This document shows positions 1 through 5,018 of a stretch of DNA of 7,556 nt, in pieces; within the stretch, counting starts at the first letter, position 1, and each line of letters opens with the position of its first letter. This stretch comes from Candidatus Scatousia excrementipullorum (GTDB lineage Bacteria; Cyanobacteriota; Vampirovibrionia; Gastranaerophilales; Gastranaerophilaceae). The stretch covers positions 1 to 7,556 of the forward strand of contig JADIND010000082.1 of NCBI GenBank assembly GCA_017694215.1, given 5' to 3'. A model generated the notes under the pieces. That model had not been told where the DNA came from and searched no databases. It worked only from the letters and a program-made list of their open reading frames with translations. The position numbers and the translations under genes were made by a program.

Positions 1-1
1 A

Positions 2-673
2 TATAAACCTAAAACAGGTTTTACATTAGCGGAAGTTCTTATAACTCTGGGTATAATCGGCGTGGTTGCAGCAATGACACTGCCGACGATAATAACAAAT
101 GTGCAGAAAAAAGTTGTTGAAAACCAGTTAAAAGTCTTTAATACAACCATAAATAATGCATTCAGAATGTCGCAGGTCGAGCACGGGGGAAGTTTTCAGG
201 ACTGGATAAAATCCGGTACAAGTTATTCGTTTGTTCAAATGAGAGAATGGCTGGATGAATATTTGTTTCCGTATATGAAGACTCAAGACGTAAGCGATTG
301 TCAGACAGAAGCAGTAGTTGGAGGATATGATAATGTACAGCAGGGAATTTGTTTCCATCTGGTGAATGGTGGTTTAATATGGATGCATATAGATGGTAAT
401 GGCGGAGATTTAATGTATTATATAAATGGAAAAATGCAATCAAACCCAAGAAATGGGTTTGGCTTTCAGTTTGCAAAATATAGTTCTGACGGCAATCATT
501 CCAGAAAAAGTTTGAATTTTATTGAACCTTATACCTTTAACTGGAACGGAAATAAAGCAAGTTTGACAGGCGGCGGCACCTGGGGGTGTTATAAAGGATG
601 TACAAACTGCAGTTACTGTACGAAATTAATTCAGCTTAATAACTGGGAAATTCCCGACGATTATCCGTGGTAA
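2..673 (+). CDS. Type IV pilin-like / type II secretion pseudopilin-like protein, 5' end outside window
   Basis: An open frame runs from the window edge to TAA at 671-673, giving 223 visible residues. Its N-terminal part reads KTG|FTLAEVLITLGIIGVVAAM, the class III signal of type IV pilins. Prepilin peptidase should cut after Gly (codon 17-19), leaving Phe+1 N-methylated, with the conserved Glu+5 at codon 32-34. A hydrophobic helix of about 20 residues follows and anchors or polymerises the subunit in the inner membrane. The rest is a globular domain rich in Gly, Asn and Trp. It ends in a cysteine cluster (C-x3-C-x2-C-x2-C, codons 587-619) and a WEIPDDYPW tail, which I recall from many Gastranaerophilales pilin-like proteins. 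The GTG at 62 lies inside the hydrophobic helix and is not the start; the real start is a few codons upstream of the window. Whether it forms pili, a secretion pseudopilus or a cell-surface adhesin cannot be told from sequence. Confidence 0.85.
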   Translation, partial: YKPKTGFTLAEVLITLGIIGVVAAMTLPTIITNVQKKVVENQLKVFNTTINNAFRMSQVEHGGSFQDWIKSGTSYSFVQMREWLDEYLFPYMKTQDVSDCQTEAVVGGYDNVQQGICFHLVNGGLIWMHIDGNGGDLMYYINGKMQSNPRNGFGFQFAKYSSDGNHSRKSLNFIEPYTFNWNGNKASLTGGGTWGCYKGCTNCSYCTKLIQLNNWEIPDDYPW

Positions 674-690
674 GATTCGTCTTTCAATAA

Positions 691-1494
691 TTATAAAATA
701 TTTTCCATAAAATAGTTGTAAATATTCTGCGTTACGGTATTAACTTTCTTCTTTATATTTTCATTTGGATAATTCTGTTTCTTGAAGAATTCAAGGTCAT
801 CTTTTATCAGGTGATAGGTGTCAACTTTGTAGGTGTTTGCTTCTGCTTTTGAGAGTTTTGCAAGATCATCCTCCGCATATACAAGAACTCTGAAAAAGTC
901 ATAAACTGAATCTATATTTTGATATGGCGGTTCATCCATTGTGGAAAATGTTGCATCATCAATTTTATTTATGTCTTTTAAAATTTTAACTAGTTTATCC
1001 TGCTTTTCAACGGGAAGAGCCGCAAAAGCTTCAAGCGGTTTTGTTGCATTGTTTAATTCGTGCTGTGCAAATTCAAGTATTGCAAACCTTTCATCTTCCG
1101 GTCTGCCTGCGGTAAGTCTTAATGCCCGTTTCAAAAAATCTTTAGGCGGGGTTTTTCCGAAATCTTCCGATTCAATGCAAAATACTTCTTTCAATACGCT
1201 TTCTCTGTCAGAAGAATTTTTTTCTTTGCGTAAGGTTTCAAGCATTTCTTTAATGTCGTATTCGTCAAATTTTCTGCATCTGTTCTCACGGATTTTCCTT
1301 AAAAAATTTATGCAGTTTTCTTCAATAAAATCCGCCCCCTTTACAAGACCGCAAAAAGGAATACGGACTCCTTTTGAATTGTACAAAGATACATCAATAT
1401 TTTGCGGCTGGCAAACAGAACCGGCACAAGTTTGTTTTTGTGCTTTTGCATAATACACCGGATATGAAGTTTTGCATAAATTATTTATTTCCAT
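691..1494 (-). CDS. Hypothetical protein, about 267 residues, lineage-type
   Basis: I do not recognise a named family. The protein is soluble-looking, with no signal peptide or membrane segment. An N-terminal stretch of about 60 residues holds four Cys (including TCAGSVCQP) and the phrase VRIPFCGL. From about residue 60 it is charged and largely helical, with many Lys/Glu pairs, and could be an alpha-helical bundle. The start is uncertain. ATG at 1494 is chosen here; an in-frame TTG at 1500 would add MN and sits closer to a weak GGAA at 1505-1508. Neither has a strong Shine-Dalgarno. An out-of-frame ATG at 1510 opens a nine-codon frame that overlaps the start. The gene lies downstream of the terminator at 1572-1604, so it needs its own promoter, but I see no convincing one in 1501-1571. 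It converges on the pilin gene with only 17 bp between the two stop codons and no clear hairpin there. Confidence 0.75.
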   Translation of the reverse strand: MEINNLCKTSYPVYYAKAQKQTCAGSVCQPQNIDVSLYNSKGVRIPFCGLVKGADFIEENCINFLRKIRENRCRKFDEYDIKEMLETLRKEKNSSDRESVLKEVFCIESEDFGKTPPKDFLKRALRLTAGRPEDERFAILEFAQHELNNATKPLEAFAALPVEKQDKLVKILKDINKIDDATFSTMDEPPYQNIDSVYDFFRVLVYAEDDLAKLSKAEANTYKVDTYHLIKDDLEFFKKQNYPNENIKKKVNTVTQNIYNYFMENIL

Positions 1495-1571
1495 ATTCAA
1501 ATATTTCCATTGAGAATAAAGCGGCTGAACATTTAAAATTGCTTTATTTTTACTTGAACTTTACAAATGTT

Positions 1572-1604
1572 AAAAAAGGCGGTCTTATTCAAGACCGCCT
1601 TTTT
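1572..1604 (-). terminator. Strong intrinsic terminator ending the perR-rubredoxin-rbr-fprA operon
   Basis: A perfect 9-bp GC-rich stem (GGCGGTCTT at 1578-1586, AAGACCGCC at 1591-1599) closes on a four-base loop. It is flanked by A6 (1572-1577) and T5 (1600-1604). Read on the minus strand it gives a stem followed by T6, starting about 7 nt past the TAG stop of the 65-residue gene. The flanking A and T runs also make it formally able to work on the plus strand, though no plus-strand gene reads into it. Confidence 0.93.
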
Positions 1605-1610
1605 ATTTAT

Positions 1611-1808
1611 CTATTTAGTTTCTGTTTTGGTCTGCTCTTTTACCGAGCCTGATTTGGTAAATGTATCTGTTTTAGGACTTCTCACCAGTTTATCCGGTGT
1701 TTTTGAGGCTGCTAATTCATCCTCTTTTTTCACTCTGGATGCTTCTCCCAGCGGTAAAGCTTTTTCGGCTTTTCCAAAGCCCAGCTTTAACATAATTCCA
1801 TCTAACAT
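1611..1808 (-). CDS. Small hypothetical protein, 65 residues, last gene of the oxidative-stress operon
   Basis: No family is recognised. A short hydrophobic start (MLDGIMLKLGFGKAEKAL) is followed by about 45 residues of Lys, Ser, Thr, Glu and Asp with almost no hydrophobic residues. That suggests a small N-terminal helix and a disordered tail; there is no Cys, metal motif or membrane span. The gene looks genuinely translated: the ATG is preceded by a very strong Shine-Dalgarno (AAGGGGGAG, 1818-1826) with 9 nt spacing. The stop lies 7 nt before the operon terminator, and only 31 nt separate it from the fprA stop. It is therefore co-transcribed with the flavodiiron protein. A role linked to oxygen or peroxide defence is inference from position only. 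Confidence 0.7.
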   Translation of the reverse strand: MLDGIMLKLGFGKAEKALPLGEASRVKKEDELAASKTPDKLVRSPKTDTFTKSGSVKEQTKTETK

Positions 1809-1839
1809 GCTTGTTGTCTCCCCCTTGATTATTTAAACA

Positions 1840-3030
1840 CTAAACCAAATGATAAGAACTAAATTTAGTATATATTATTTCTACCATTTCGTCAAGCTTT
1901 TTAAAATCGTCTTTTTTCGGTTTGCCTTTTACCAGCAAAGGTTCAATCACGTCTAATTTCAGGCCGGAGAGCATTTCTGAGAGTTTCCCGAATAAATTTC
2001 CTCCCCAACCGTAAGAGCCTACAAATGATGCAATTTTTGCTTTCGGTCTTAATAAATTAGCAAGGTAAGCCACATTTGCGGCCATAGGGTGAGGACTTGC
2101 AAGCACCATGGAACTTCCGAGAATTATTGCACTTGCGTCAACAAGTCCCATAGCCAAATCACCTAAATCGCCGGTAACTATATCAAATTTTTCTGTTTTT
2201 ATACCCTTCGCATTTAATTTTTCGACAAGATAGTCAATCATTTCTTCCGTACTTCCATACATTGACACATAAGGAAGAAGAACCAGATTTTTACCTTCAT
2301 CAGCTGTCCAATCTGCATACAAATCAAGAATAAATTTAGGATTTTTGTAGATTGGGCCGTGGCTCGGTAAAATCATATCAGGGTTTAAATCCTTAACCTG
2401 CTGTGTGTATTTTTTGCAAACCCCTCTGAACGGCATCATAATTTCTGTATAATAACGCTTTGCCGAATGCTCAAGCTCTTTTGAATCCGGTGCGAAAATC
2501 TCGTCTTCCTTAAATGTATAATGGGCTCCCAAGAAGTCACATGTACACAATAGATTATCTTCAACAAGATAAGTAAACATTGTGTCAGGCCAGTGAACCC
2601 CCGGTGCAATCATAAATCTTAAGGTTTTATCACCGAGTGACAGTTCATCATCATTTTTAACCACTCTTATTTTGCTTTCATCAACGTGGAGCATTTCAAT
2701 AATATTATTTTTGCAAACAGCATTTGTCACAACTACAGCCTCAGGATATTTTTCCAACAAAGCAGGAATTGAACCGGAGTGATCCTGTTCGCCGTGGTTT
2801 GCAATTATATAATCAATTTTTGTTATATTATTTTCATCTAAATTTTTAAGATAAAGATTTGTTTTTTTAGGGTACATTGTATCAATAAGGGCAATTTTTT
2901 CACTGCCTTTAACAAGGTAAGAATTATAAGTTGTACCGTGTTCCAACGGGATAAGTTCATCAAATATTTTTCTTTCGCAGTCATTCAAACCGCAATAGTA
3001 AACGCTATTTTTTATTTCTTGAAATTTCAT
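1840..3030 (-). CDS. fprA: Class A flavodiiron protein (FprA), oxygen/NO reductase
   Basis: This cytoplasmic flavoprotein reduces O2 to water, or NO to N2O, with electrons usually delivered by rubredoxin. Residues 1-245 form a metallo-beta-lactamase-like diiron domain. The ligands are visible: H79, E81, D83 (HGEQDH), H146 (GVHWPD), D165 (CDFLG) and H224 (PSHGP). Residues 248-393 form a flavodoxin domain; SMYGST at 256-261 is the FMN phosphate loop and SYGWGG at 339-344 a second flavin-contact region. At 396 residues, with no C-terminal rubredoxin or flavin reductase module, it is the minimal class A form and needs a separate electron donor, which the operon supplies. The ATG at 3030 has a purine-rich Shine-Dalgarno (AGGAGAAG). 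A terminator-like hairpin sits just upstream, so expression probably depends on readthrough or on a promoter inside rbr. The preference for O2 over NO cannot be read from these residues. Confidence 0.96.
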   Translation of the reverse strand: MKFQEIKNSVYYCGLNDCERKIFDELIPLEHGTTYNSYLVKGSEKIALIDTMYPKKTNLYLKNLDENNITKIDYIIANHGEQDHSGSIPALLEKYPEAVVVTNAVCKNNIIEMLHVDESKIRVVKNDDELSLGDKTLRFMIAPGVHWPDTMFTYLVEDNLLCTCDFLGAHYTFKEDEIFAPDSKELEHSAKRYYTEIMMPFRGVCKKYTQQVKDLNPDMILPSHGPIYKNPKFILDLYADWTADEGKNLVLLPYVSMYGSTEEMIDYLVEKLNAKGIKTEKFDIVTGDLGDLAMGLVDASAIILGSSMVLASPHPMAANVAYLANLLRPKAKIASFVGSYGWGGNLFGKLSEMLSGLKLDVIEPLLVKGKPKKDDFKKLDEMVEIIYTKFSSYHLV

Positions 3031-3054
3031 AGTTTTATCTTCTCCTAATCTCTT

Positions 3055-3081
3055 AAAAAAGGCTTTGCATATAGCAAAGCC
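3055..3081 (-). terminator. Intrinsic (probably partial) terminator between rubrerythrin and fprA
   Basis: On the minus strand an 8-bp perfect stem (GGCTTTGC / GCAAAGCC, arms 3074-3081 and 3061-3068) with a five-base loop is followed directly by T6 (3060-3055). It begins about 11 nt after the rubrerythrin stop. Only about 25 nt separate it from the fprA start, with no room for a full promoter. It therefore most likely sets the ratio of proximal to distal transcripts rather than ending the operon completely. It could also act as a 3' stabilising hairpin for the rbr message. Confidence 0.85.
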
Positions 3082-3091
3082 CTGAATGATA

Positions 3092-3634
3092 TTAATAGTT
3101 TTTTGCTTTCATAAAGAAGTATGCTTTCGGGTGTTTGCATACCGGACATAATTCCGGAGCATTGTCGGAAACTATTGTATGTCCGCAGTTTGCACATTCC
3201 CATTCAACAGCTTGAGGTTTATTGAATACAACATTATTTTTGATATTATCTAATAATTTTCTGTATCTGTCTTCATGTTCTTTTTCTATTTTGCCTACCA
3301 GTGTAAACAACGCAGCAAGCTGTTCAAAGCCTTCTTCCTGGGCTTCTTTTGCAAATTGAGCATACATCTCTGTCCATTCATAATTCTCGCCGTTGGCTGC
3401 ATCTTCAAGGTTAGCGAGAGTTTCCGGAACTTTCCCGTCATGGAGGAATTTGAACCAGATTTTTGCATGCTCTTTTTCGTTGTTAGCGGTTTCTTCAAAT
3501 ATTTTGCTTATTTGAACAAAACCTTCCTTTTTTGCCTGAGAAGCGTAGTAGGTGTATTTGTTTCTTGCCTGTGATTCTCCTGCAAATGCTGTCATAAGAT
3601 TTTTTTCGGTTTTTGAACCTTTTAATTCAGCCAT
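3092..3634 (-). CDS. rbr: Rubrerythrin, NADH/rubredoxin-linked peroxidase
   Basis: Rubrerythrin reduces hydrogen peroxide to water in the cytoplasm of anaerobes and microaerophiles. Residues 1-135 form the ferritin-like four-helix diiron domain. Expected ligands are present: E20 (FAGESQAR), E53 and H56 (NEKEH), E83 and E86 (GENYEWTEM), E117 and H120 (IEKEHED). Residues 144-176 form the C-terminal rubredoxin domain with the Fe(SCys)4 pairs C147-x2-C150 and C163-x2-C166. The length of 180 fits the classical two-domain form, and domain order is diiron first, so it is not a reverse rubrerythrin. The ATG at 3634 has a Shine-Dalgarno (GAAAGGA). The rubredoxin stop is 17 nt upstream, so the two are co-transcribed and probably work as donor and acceptor. 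Confidence 0.97.
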   Translation of the reverse strand: MAELKGSKTEKNLMTAFAGESQARNKYTYYASQAKKEGFVQISKIFEETANNEKEHAKIWFKFLHDGKVPETLANLEDAANGENYEWTEMYAQFAKEAQEEGFEQLAALFTLVGKIEKEHEDRYRKLLDNIKNNVVFNKPQAVEWECANCGHTIVSDNAPELCPVCKHPKAYFFMKAKNY

Positions 3635-3651
3635 TCTTAAAATCCTTTCTT

Positions 3652-3789
3652 TTATTGTTTTTCAAACATGTCTTTACCTACGCCGCAAAGAGGGCATACG
3701 TAATCGTCCGGTAATTCTTCAAACGGTACATTGTCATTTTCAGCAGGATCATAAACATATCCGCAAACAGTACAAACGAATTTTTCCAT
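3652..3789 (-). CDS. Rubredoxin, short 45-residue loop-deleted form
   Basis: Translating the minus strand from ATG at 3789 to TAA at 3654-3652 gives 45 residues starting MEKFVCTVCGYVYDPAEN and ending CPLCGVGKDMFEKQ. The four iron ligands are C6, C9, C32 and C35 in the two CxxCG knuckles. Usual rubredoxins have 52-54 residues; here the loop normally carrying the NGI-PGT segment is missing, so PAENDNVPFEELPDD joins the halves directly. The same shortening is known in the 45-residue rubredoxin of Desulfovibrio desulfuricans. The usual Trp after LPDD is Tyr30. A strong Shine-Dalgarno (AAGGAG) precedes the ATG with 6 nt spacing. It sits 14 nt after the perR stop and 17 nt before rbr. It is the likely electron donor to both rubrerythrin and the flavodiiron protein of this operon. 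Confidence 0.95.
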   Translation of the reverse strand: MEKFVCTVCGYVYDPAENDNVPFEELPDDYVCPLCGVGKDMFEKQ

Positions 3790-3803
3790 AATTTTCTCCT
3801 TTT

Positions 3804-4178
3804 TTAATTTTTACAGTTTTTACAAATGCCATGAATTATTATATCATGAGATGATACAATAAAACCTGTCTCATCTTCTATTTTTTTGACTATATCCGGA
3901 GCAATGCCGCAGCTTACATCAAAAACTTTTTTGCAATTATCACATATAAAATGATAATGTGCATGGGTATTATGGTCATAATGTGAGGATGATTCCAAGC
4001 CGTCTATTTTTTTTATAATACCATTTTCAGCAAGTTGGTTCAGATTTCTGTATAAAGTTGCAAGGCTTATTTTTGAATCTTCTTTTTTGAGTATTTCATA
4101 AATATATTCCGCGGTAGGGTGAACCACGTTATTTTTTAATGTATCTAAAATTATTTCCCTTTGTTTTGAATAATTCAT
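3804..4178 (-). CDS. perR: PerR-type peroxide-sensing repressor of the Fur family
   Basis: This 124-residue protein has an N-terminal winged helix (about 1-75; recognition helix around ISLATLYRNLNQLAENG) and a C-terminal dimerisation and metal domain. The regulatory metal ligands of Bacillus subtilis PerR (H37, D85, H91, H93, D104) all have counterparts at a constant offset of 17: H20, D68, H74, H76 and D87. Asp rather than Glu at the last position is a PerR hallmark. The structural zinc site is C79-x2-C82 and C119-x2-C122. Compared with B. subtilis PerR about 17 N-terminal residues are absent, so the first helix is short. Peroxide should oxidise H20 or H74 through bound Fe(II) and release DNA. 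As first gene of an operon with rubredoxin, rubrerythrin and fprA, and with an inverted repeat over its own promoter, it probably represses itself and these genes. Confidence 0.9.
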   Translation of the reverse strand: MNYSKQREIILDTLKNNVVHPTAEYIYEILKKEDSKISLATLYRNLNQLAENGIIKKIDGLESSSHYDHNTHAHYHFICDNCKKVFDVSCGIAPDIVKKIEDETGFIVSSHDIIIHGICKNCKN

Positions 4179-4189
4179 TAAGAAATCCT

Positions 4190-4207
4190 AATTGATAACA
4201 ATTCTTA
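4190..4207 (-). promoter_or_regulatory. Candidate PerR/Fur operator over the perR transcription start
   Basis: Positions 4190-4203 form a perfect inverted repeat: AATTG, four bases, CAATT. An overlapping 7-1-7 match to the Fur/PerR pattern (TGATAAT-N-ATTATCA) runs from 4193 to 4207 as TGATAAC-A-ATTCTTA, 11 of 14 positions. It abuts the -10 box and covers the expected start site, a classic place for repression. Binding by PerR is inferred from site position and gene content. Confidence 0.55.
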
Positions 4208-4235
4208 TTTTATCTTTTAAACCCGCTATTGTCAA
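4207..4235 (-). promoter_or_regulatory. Sigma70-type promoter of the perR operon
   Basis: Read on the minus strand: a perfect -35 box TTGACA (4235-4230), a 17-nt spacer, and TAAAAT as -10 box (4212-4207). Transcription should start near 4200, leaving a leader of about 20 nt with an AGGA Shine-Dalgarno before the perR ATG. It is the best promoter match in the window. Confidence 0.85.
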
Positions 4236-4302
4236 TATTTTATACTTAGAGCTTAATAATTTGTTTCAAAGTAATAGCAATTTTTACTGAGGTTTGGTTT
4301 TA

Positions 4303-4308
4303 TATAAT
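4303..4308 (+). promoter_or_regulatory. Candidate -10 box directly before the 92-residue gene
   Basis: A perfect TATAAT lies 2 nt before the ATG at 4311. No good -35 hexamer is found at 16-18 nt. If used, transcription would begin at or just after the ATG, which implies a leaderless message or a later start codon (ATG at 4347). In such AT-rich DNA a chance match is possible. Confidence 0.35.
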
Positions 4309-4310
4309 AT

Positions 4311-4589
4311 ATGGTTAGCAGTGTGAATAGTGTGCAGAATAATTCAATGAAAAACAGCGAATTAAATATCGGTGTTCTTGTTCCTCCGAACAAAATAGAT
4401 AAACCGGTAATTTATTCTGATGCGGATGCTTCAAAACAATTTAAACAACTAAAAACAGATATTTATGCAAAAGAAAAGCATTATAACTTTGAAGATACAA
4501 AAAACACTCCGAAATTGATTAAGTGGGGTTCAATATTTGCCGGTCTTTCGGCAGCAGGGTTGTTTATTCTTGCAAAGCTGAAAAAATGA
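4311..4589 (+). CDS. Small predicted tail-anchored membrane protein, 92 residues
   Basis: No family is recognised. Residues 1-68 are polar and Asn/Lys/Asp-rich (start MVSSVNSVQNNSMKN). Residues 69-88 (LIKWGSIFAGLSAAGLFILA) form one hydrophobic segment with glycines at 73, 79 and 83, followed by the cationic end KLKK. This predicts a single C-terminal membrane anchor. With Lys at both ends of the segment the topology is unclear. The start at 4311 lacks a Shine-Dalgarno: GAGG at 4289-4292 is about 18 nt away, and a TATAAT sits 2 nt upstream. An in-frame ATG at 4347 would remove 12 residues but also lacks a ribosome site. It is divergent from perR across 132 bp, and ssb begins 93 bp downstream. 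Function is unknown; the gene may well be lineage-specific. Confidence 0.65.
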   Translation: MVSSVNSVQNNSMKNSELNIGVLVPPNKIDKPVIYSDADASKQFKQLKTDIYAKEKHYNFEDTKNTPKLIKWGSIFAGLSAAGLFILAKLKK

Positions 4590-4625
4590 TAAATTTTTAC
4601 ATTTCTTTAAGAAATAAAAAAACTC

Positions 4626-4654
4626 TGTAACCCTTTTATTTTTTATTGTAATAT
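4626..4654 (+). promoter_or_regulatory. Possible promoter of the ssb-kinase-pdxA operon
   Basis: TAATAT at 4649-4654 could be a -10 box. The hexamer 17 nt upstream (TGTAAC, 4626-4631) is a poor -35 match. A start near 4661 would give a leader of about 20 nt containing the Shine-Dalgarno GAAAGAGG before the ATG at 4683. It is weak evidence, but some promoter is needed here because the preceding gap of 93 bp separates two unrelated genes. Confidence 0.35.
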
Positions 4655-4682
4655 ATTGAAAGATAACAAGAAAGAGGTATAA

Positions 4683-5018
4683 ATGAATACAGCGGTTATT
4701 GTCGGACGTGTAGGCAGAGATGCCGAAATTAAATATTTTGAATCAGGCAAAGTTAAAGCTAATTTCTCTGTTGCTGTAAACAGATGGGATTCCAAAACAA
4801 AATCAGAAGTTGCAGATTGGTTTAATATTGATGTTTGGGATAAACAGGCGGAGTTTGCCGGGGAATATGTAAAAAAAGGTATTCAGGTTGCTATTGACGG
4901 TAGGATTGCACAGAATAAATGGACTGATAAAGCAACCGGCAATGAAAGAGAAAACTTCCTTATTGTTGCAAACAGTATAAGATTGTTAGGTTCAAAAAGA
5001 GACGCTGAAACATTATGA
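4683..5018 (+). CDS. ssb: Single-stranded DNA-binding protein, short cyanobacterial type
   Basis: Ssb coats single-stranded DNA in replication, repair and recombination. The 111 residues form one OB fold: the start NTAVIVGRVGRDAEIKYF, the core strands ANFSVAVNRW and DWFNIDVWDKQAEFAGEYVKKG, and the strand VAIDGRIAQNKW match the family. It stops right after the fold with LLGSKRDAETL. The glycine-rich linker and the acidic tip (DDDIPF-like) by which typical bacterial Ssb recruits partner proteins are missing. Short tail-less Ssb proteins of this shape, ending in LLGS-RD, are typical of cyanobacteria. Another Ssb with a full tail may exist elsewhere in the genome. The ATG has a good Shine-Dalgarno (GAAAGAGG, 6 nt away). 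The TGA stop overlaps the next start as ATGA. Confidence 0.93.
   Translation: MNTAVIVGRVGRDAEIKYFESGKVKANFSVAVNRWDSKTKSEVADWFNIDVWDKQAEFAGEYVKKGIQVAIDGRIAQNKWTDKATGNERENFLIVANSIRLLGSKRDAETL

Noticed and set aside
62..673. GTG at 62 as start of the pilin-like gene
   Set aside because: The frame continues upstream to the window edge and encodes the pilin cleavage site and the first half of the hydrophobic helix, so the GTG is an internal Val codon.
941..1453. 170-codon open frame on the plus strand
   Set aside because: It lies wholly antisense to the 691-1494 gene, has a Ser/Phe-rich composition typical of the reverse of a Lys/Glu-rich gene, and has no ribosome site or family resemblance.
3552..3791. 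79-codon plus-strand open frame over the perR-rbr gap
   Set aside because: It is the shadow of the rubredoxin gene and the start of rbr on the minus strand, both of which carry clear family motifs.
4598..4620. ATTTCTT-T-AAGAAAT repeat followed by A7, as a terminator after the 92-residue gene
   Set aside because: The stem is all weak pairs apart from one C-G, the loop would be too small unless pairs open, and on the plus strand it is followed by A rather than T.
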